DNA of 64,000 nucleotides from Chloroflexota bacterium. Lineage in GTDB: Bacteria; Chloroflexota; Anaerolineae; Aggregatilineales; J027. The notes under the pieces were generated by a model, which worked only from the letters and a program-made list of their open reading frames with translations, was not told where the DNA came from and did not search any database. Both the position numbers and the translations under genes were made by a program. Of this stretch, positions 61,547 through 64,000 are shown piece by piece; position 1 is the stretch's first letter; every line of letters starts with the position of its first letter. The stretch spans positions 33,195-97,194 of the forward strand of contig JACRBG010000049.1 in assembly GCA_016234595.1 (NCBI GenBank), written 5' to 3'.

Positions 61547-63703
61547 ATGCAAACAACGCTTCCTTTAGACCTCGCCTATCTACAAGCTCATCTTATCCGT
61601 ATTGACCTTTTGTTGCGTTTTGCAGTCGAACGCGCACAGGCCGCTGGGTTTGATCCCAATAACGAATTTCAGGGGCTCTATATTTCTGACGAGGAAATGC
61701 AGCGCCATCTAGGACTAGCCCCGGGGGCTGGCCTTTGGGACAGCGTCACTCCCCCCGCCGAATCGAGTGCAGTGTTACAGCAGCAATATGGTCGGGCCGT
61801 TGACCGCATTACCAACCTCGAAGCGCAAGCCAAAAAATCAAATACTCCCTTACGCCTGCTTCATATGATTGGGGCTTTGGAACTGAATGAGGAGGAATTT
61901 GATATTTTCTTGGTATGCCTCGCCCCGGCCATTGACCGCCGCTATGAGCGTATTTATGGCTTTTTGCAAGATGATGTCACCAAACGCCAACCCACCGTCA
62001 ATGTCGTGATCAATTTATTGGGAGGCAATTGGGAACACCGTGCCCGCTTGCTGGGCTACCTCACCGACAACGCCACCTTAATTCGGTATGCTGTGATCAC
62101 ACCCTTTACCGAATCTGGCGGTCAGCACACCCCATTTATCAACCATTTCCTAAAAGTAGACCCTCGTCTTGCTAATTACGTGCAAGGTATCGAGACCATC
62201 CCGGCCCAGTGGCAAAACATCATTCGGCCCGTGACCGACCAAGCCACCGACTTGGAATCGTTGGTACTGAAAGAAGATTTTCGGCAGGCCCTGCGTAATG
62301 CCAATCGCCAAACCGCTCCCATTTTTCATTTTTATGGCAGCTATGGCAGTGGTAAACGGGCCGTCGCCAATGCCCTTGCCGCTGAACAGGGTCGCCCTCT
62401 CATCGAAATTGATCTACAGAACCTTAAACAGTTGCAACAAGACACCCCCAACCTTTCACCCGCCCAAGTATTCCGCTTTGGTGTGCGCGAAGGGTTACTG
62501 CGTGATGCCGCCTTACTGATTTCGCGCTGGGAAGTCCTGCTCGATGCCAATCAAGACCCGCCGCGTTGGATGTGGGAAGAGATTTTGCGCTATCCCCATG
62601 CGGTTATCCTCAGTGGACGCGAAACATGGGAACCGCGTGGCATGGCCCGTCAGCGTTCCGTATTGCGTTTAGAGCTAGGGGTGCCGGAATATGACGAGCG
62701 TGTGCAGCAGTGGCGGCAATATCTCAATGGTAGCCCGCTTGATATTGATGAACTCGCCTATAAATTTAAACTAACAGGCGGGCAGATTCGGGATGCGGTC
62801 TCGATGGCCTATGATATGGCGGCGTGGCGTGGCGAAGATCAACCCAATTTGCAAGATTTATATACTGCTAGCCGTGAGCAAAATAATCGTAAATTGACCG
62901 ATCTCGCCGTCAAAATCCAACCACGCTATTCATGGGATCATATCGTCCTCCCCGCCGACCGGATACAGCAATTACAAGAAATGTGCAATCAGCTACGTTA
63001 TGCCGTGCAGGTCTATGAAAAATGGGGCTTTGGGGGTCGTGTTTCCAACTCACGCGGCCTCTCAGCTTTGTTTGCAGGGCAAAGTGGTACAGGTAAAACA
63101 ATGGGGGCTGAAATCATCGCCAAAGAACTCGGCCTCGAGCTCTACAAAATTGACCTCGCCAGCGTCGTCAGTAAATATATTGGCGAAACCGAGAAAAACC
63201 TCGCCAAGCTGTTTGAAGCGGCTGAACACAGTGGAGCCATCCTGTTTTTTGATGAAGCCGATGCGCTCTTTGGTAAACGTTCCGAAGTCAAAGACAGCCA
63301 TGACCGCTATGCCAATATTGAAATCGGCTATCTGTTGCAGCGGATGGAAAGCTATGATGGTATCGCGATTTTGGCAACTAACTTGCGCCAAAATCTGGAC
63401 GAAGCCTTTACTCGCCGTCTCGATTTTCTGATAGATTTTCCGTTCCCAGAAGAAGAAGACCGCCTAAAAATTTGGCAAATCAGCTTTCCGCCGGATGCCC
63501 CCTTTGGTAAAGATATTGACCTACCCTTGGTTGCGCGGCGCTATCGTATGGCCGGTGGGAATATCCGCAACGCAGCGATTGCCTCGGCTTTCTTGGCTGC
63601 CGCCGAAAATTCGCCCTATATCCGTATGTCGCATATGCTCCATGCCATTCGACGCGAACATCAGAAGATGGGCAAATTGCTCTCCGAAGATTCTGACTTT
63701 TAG
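61547..63703 (+). CDS. Tandem AAA+ ATPase with N-terminal helical domain
   Basis: A 718-residue protein with two AAA+ modules. The first (about 230-450) has a degenerate Walker A GSYGSGKR at 264-271, with Arg replacing the Ser/Thr, and no clear Walker B; the second (about 475-700) is complete: GQSGTGKT at 511-518, Walker B ILFFDEAD near 565-572, sensor 1 ILATNL and Arg finger AFTRRLDFLIDFPFP. An N-terminal helical region (1-160) is present. This build is found in ATPases of extracellular contractile injection (eCIS) loci, but no sheath, tube or baseplate gene is visible, so that link is only a possibility. Confidence 0.9.
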   Translation: MQTTLPLDLAYLQAHLIRIDLLLRFAVERAQAAGFDPNNEFQGLYISDEEMQRHLGLAPGAGLWDSVTPPAESSAVLQQQYGRAVDRITNLEAQAKKSNTPLRLLHMIGALELNEEEFDIFLVCLAPAIDRRYERIYGFLQDDVTKRQPTVNVVINLLGGNWEHRARLLGYLTDNATLIRYAVITPFTESGGQHTPFINHFLKVDPRLANYVQGIETIPAQWQNIIRPVTDQATDLESLVLKEDFRQALRNANRQTAPIFHFYGSYGSGKRAVANALAAEQGRPLIEIDLQNLKQLQQDTPNLSPAQVFRFGVREGLLRDAALLISRWEVLLDANQDPPRWMWEEILRYPHAVILSGRETWEPRGMARQRSVLRLELGVPEYDERVQQWRQYLNGSPLDIDELAYKFKLTGGQIRDAVSMAYDMAAWRGEDQPNLQDLYTASREQNNRKLTDLAVKIQPRYSWDHIVLPADRIQQLQEMCNQLRYAVQVYEKWGFGGRVSNSRGLSALFAGQSGTGKTMGAEIIAKELGLELYKIDLASVVSKYIGETEKNLAKLFEAAEHSGAILFFDEADALFGKRSEVKDSHDRYANIEIGYLLQRMESYDGIAILATNLRQNLDEAFTRRLDFLIDFPFPEEEDRLKIWQISFPPDAPFGKDIDLPLVARRYRMAGGNIRNAAIASAFLAAAENSPYIRMSHMLHAIRREHQKMGKLLSEDSDF

Positions 63704-63801
63704 GGCCTAAATGGGGCAAATTGTTGTCCGTCTGTCACTTCCCAAAATTAACTTGAAATTTATAATCGGGGTTATGAGCCTAATTTGCAGGAGACCTGTG
63801 A

Positions 63802-64000
63802 ATGCGAATAACCCCTATCTTCATTGTTTTAGTGCTGGTCTTTGCCTTCATCCCTTTTTCCAATCACCCCGCATATGCTGCGATTATCACCATTGATGGG
63901 GATTGTCGTCTTGTAGATGCCATCCGCAGTGCCAACGAGGATCGCGCCTATGGTGGCTGTGAAGCGGGTAGTGGTGACGATACCCTTGTCCTTGCCCGTA
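63802..64000 (+). CDS. Secreted CSLREA-type protein (partial, cut at the window end)
   Basis: Only 66 codons are in the window. An N-terminal signal peptide (residues 1-26, cleavage after AYA) is followed by CRLVDAIRSANED, then GC.AG.GDDTLVLA, the beginning of the CSLREA domain that precedes right-handed beta-helix surface proteins. AGGAG lies eight bases before the ATG at 63802. The remainder of the protein cannot be described. Confidence 0.75.
   Translation, partial: MRITPIFIVLVLVFAFIPFSNHPAYAAIITIDGDCRLVDAIRSANEDRAYGGCEAGSGDDTLVLAR

Noticed and set aside
61547..63703. Assignment of the tandem AAA+ gene to a contractile injection system
   Set aside because: No sheath, tube, baseplate or spike gene is in the window; kept as a possibility only.

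Overview
The window is 64 kb of bacterial chromosome with no phage, IS or plasmid backbone. The protein repertoire points to a Chloroflexota (Anaerolineae-like) bacterium: a giant multi-GAF histidine kinase, many envelope proteins with Thr/Pro/Ser-rich linkers, a MutL-like ASKHA protein beside a DUF6754 protein, and single-copy housekeeping genes (ftsH, trmD, recR, secG, rsmA, rnpB, ffs) scattered among lineage-specific genes. This taxonomic placement is inference; no rRNA is present.

Layout. 0-3 kb (minus): the end of a NurA-type nuclease gene, two unknown genes and a Fur-family regulator. 3.1-6.9 kb (minus): GH1 glycosidase, two related single-pass membrane proteins, a free-standing LAGLIDADG protein with an N-terminal HTH, and tRNA-Leu(CAA) with its terminator. 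6.9-9.2 kb (plus): ECF sigma factor, putative membrane anti-sigma factor, NUDIX hydrolase. 9.1-16.4 kb (minus): SDR, methyltransferase, ftsH, Ser/Thr kinase with an MBL hydrolase, HNH nuclease. 16.4-18.8 kb: an accessory island of small orphan ORFs led by an excisionase-type HTH gene with a clear sigma-70 promoter, flanked by palindromes and long-loop hairpins.

18.8-29.3 kb (minus): a tight cluster of eight genes, seven almost contiguous. It encodes a 100-aa protein, a DUF6754-like membrane protein, a multi-pass membrane protein, a 1114-aa protein with about a dozen P-[DE]-W motifs, another multi-pass protein, a MutL-like ATPase without any mutase, a 366-aa cytoplasmic protein, and a Thr/Pro-rich membrane-anchored protein. 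I see no described pathway for this set and regard it as the best candidate for an undescribed (probably membrane-associated) system.

29.5-47 kb: STAS protein, PlsC acyltransferase, orphan ABC ATPase, GH114-like secreted protein, DUF3048 lipoprotein-like protein, methyltransferase, rdgB, hutI, trmD, a FecR-domain protein, recR, a CAP-domain protein, secG, an extracellular solute-binding protein, an RluE-like pseudouridine synthase, RNase P RNA, a lipoprotein, rsmA (apparently starting at AUU), a YabE-like DUF348/G5 protein and 4.5S/SRP RNA.

47-58.7 kb (minus): a signalling operon made of a receiver plus degenerate GGDEF protein, a 2976-aa kinase with about 13 GAF and 3 PAS domains, a CheY-like receiver and an alpha/beta-hydrolase-fold protein whose nucleophile serine is glycine. 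58.8-61.4 kb (minus): a homolog of cyanobacterial acyl-ACP reductase behind a hexapeptide-repeat protein. 61.5-64 kb (plus): a tandem AAA+ ATPase and the start of a secreted CSLREA-type protein, cut by the window end.
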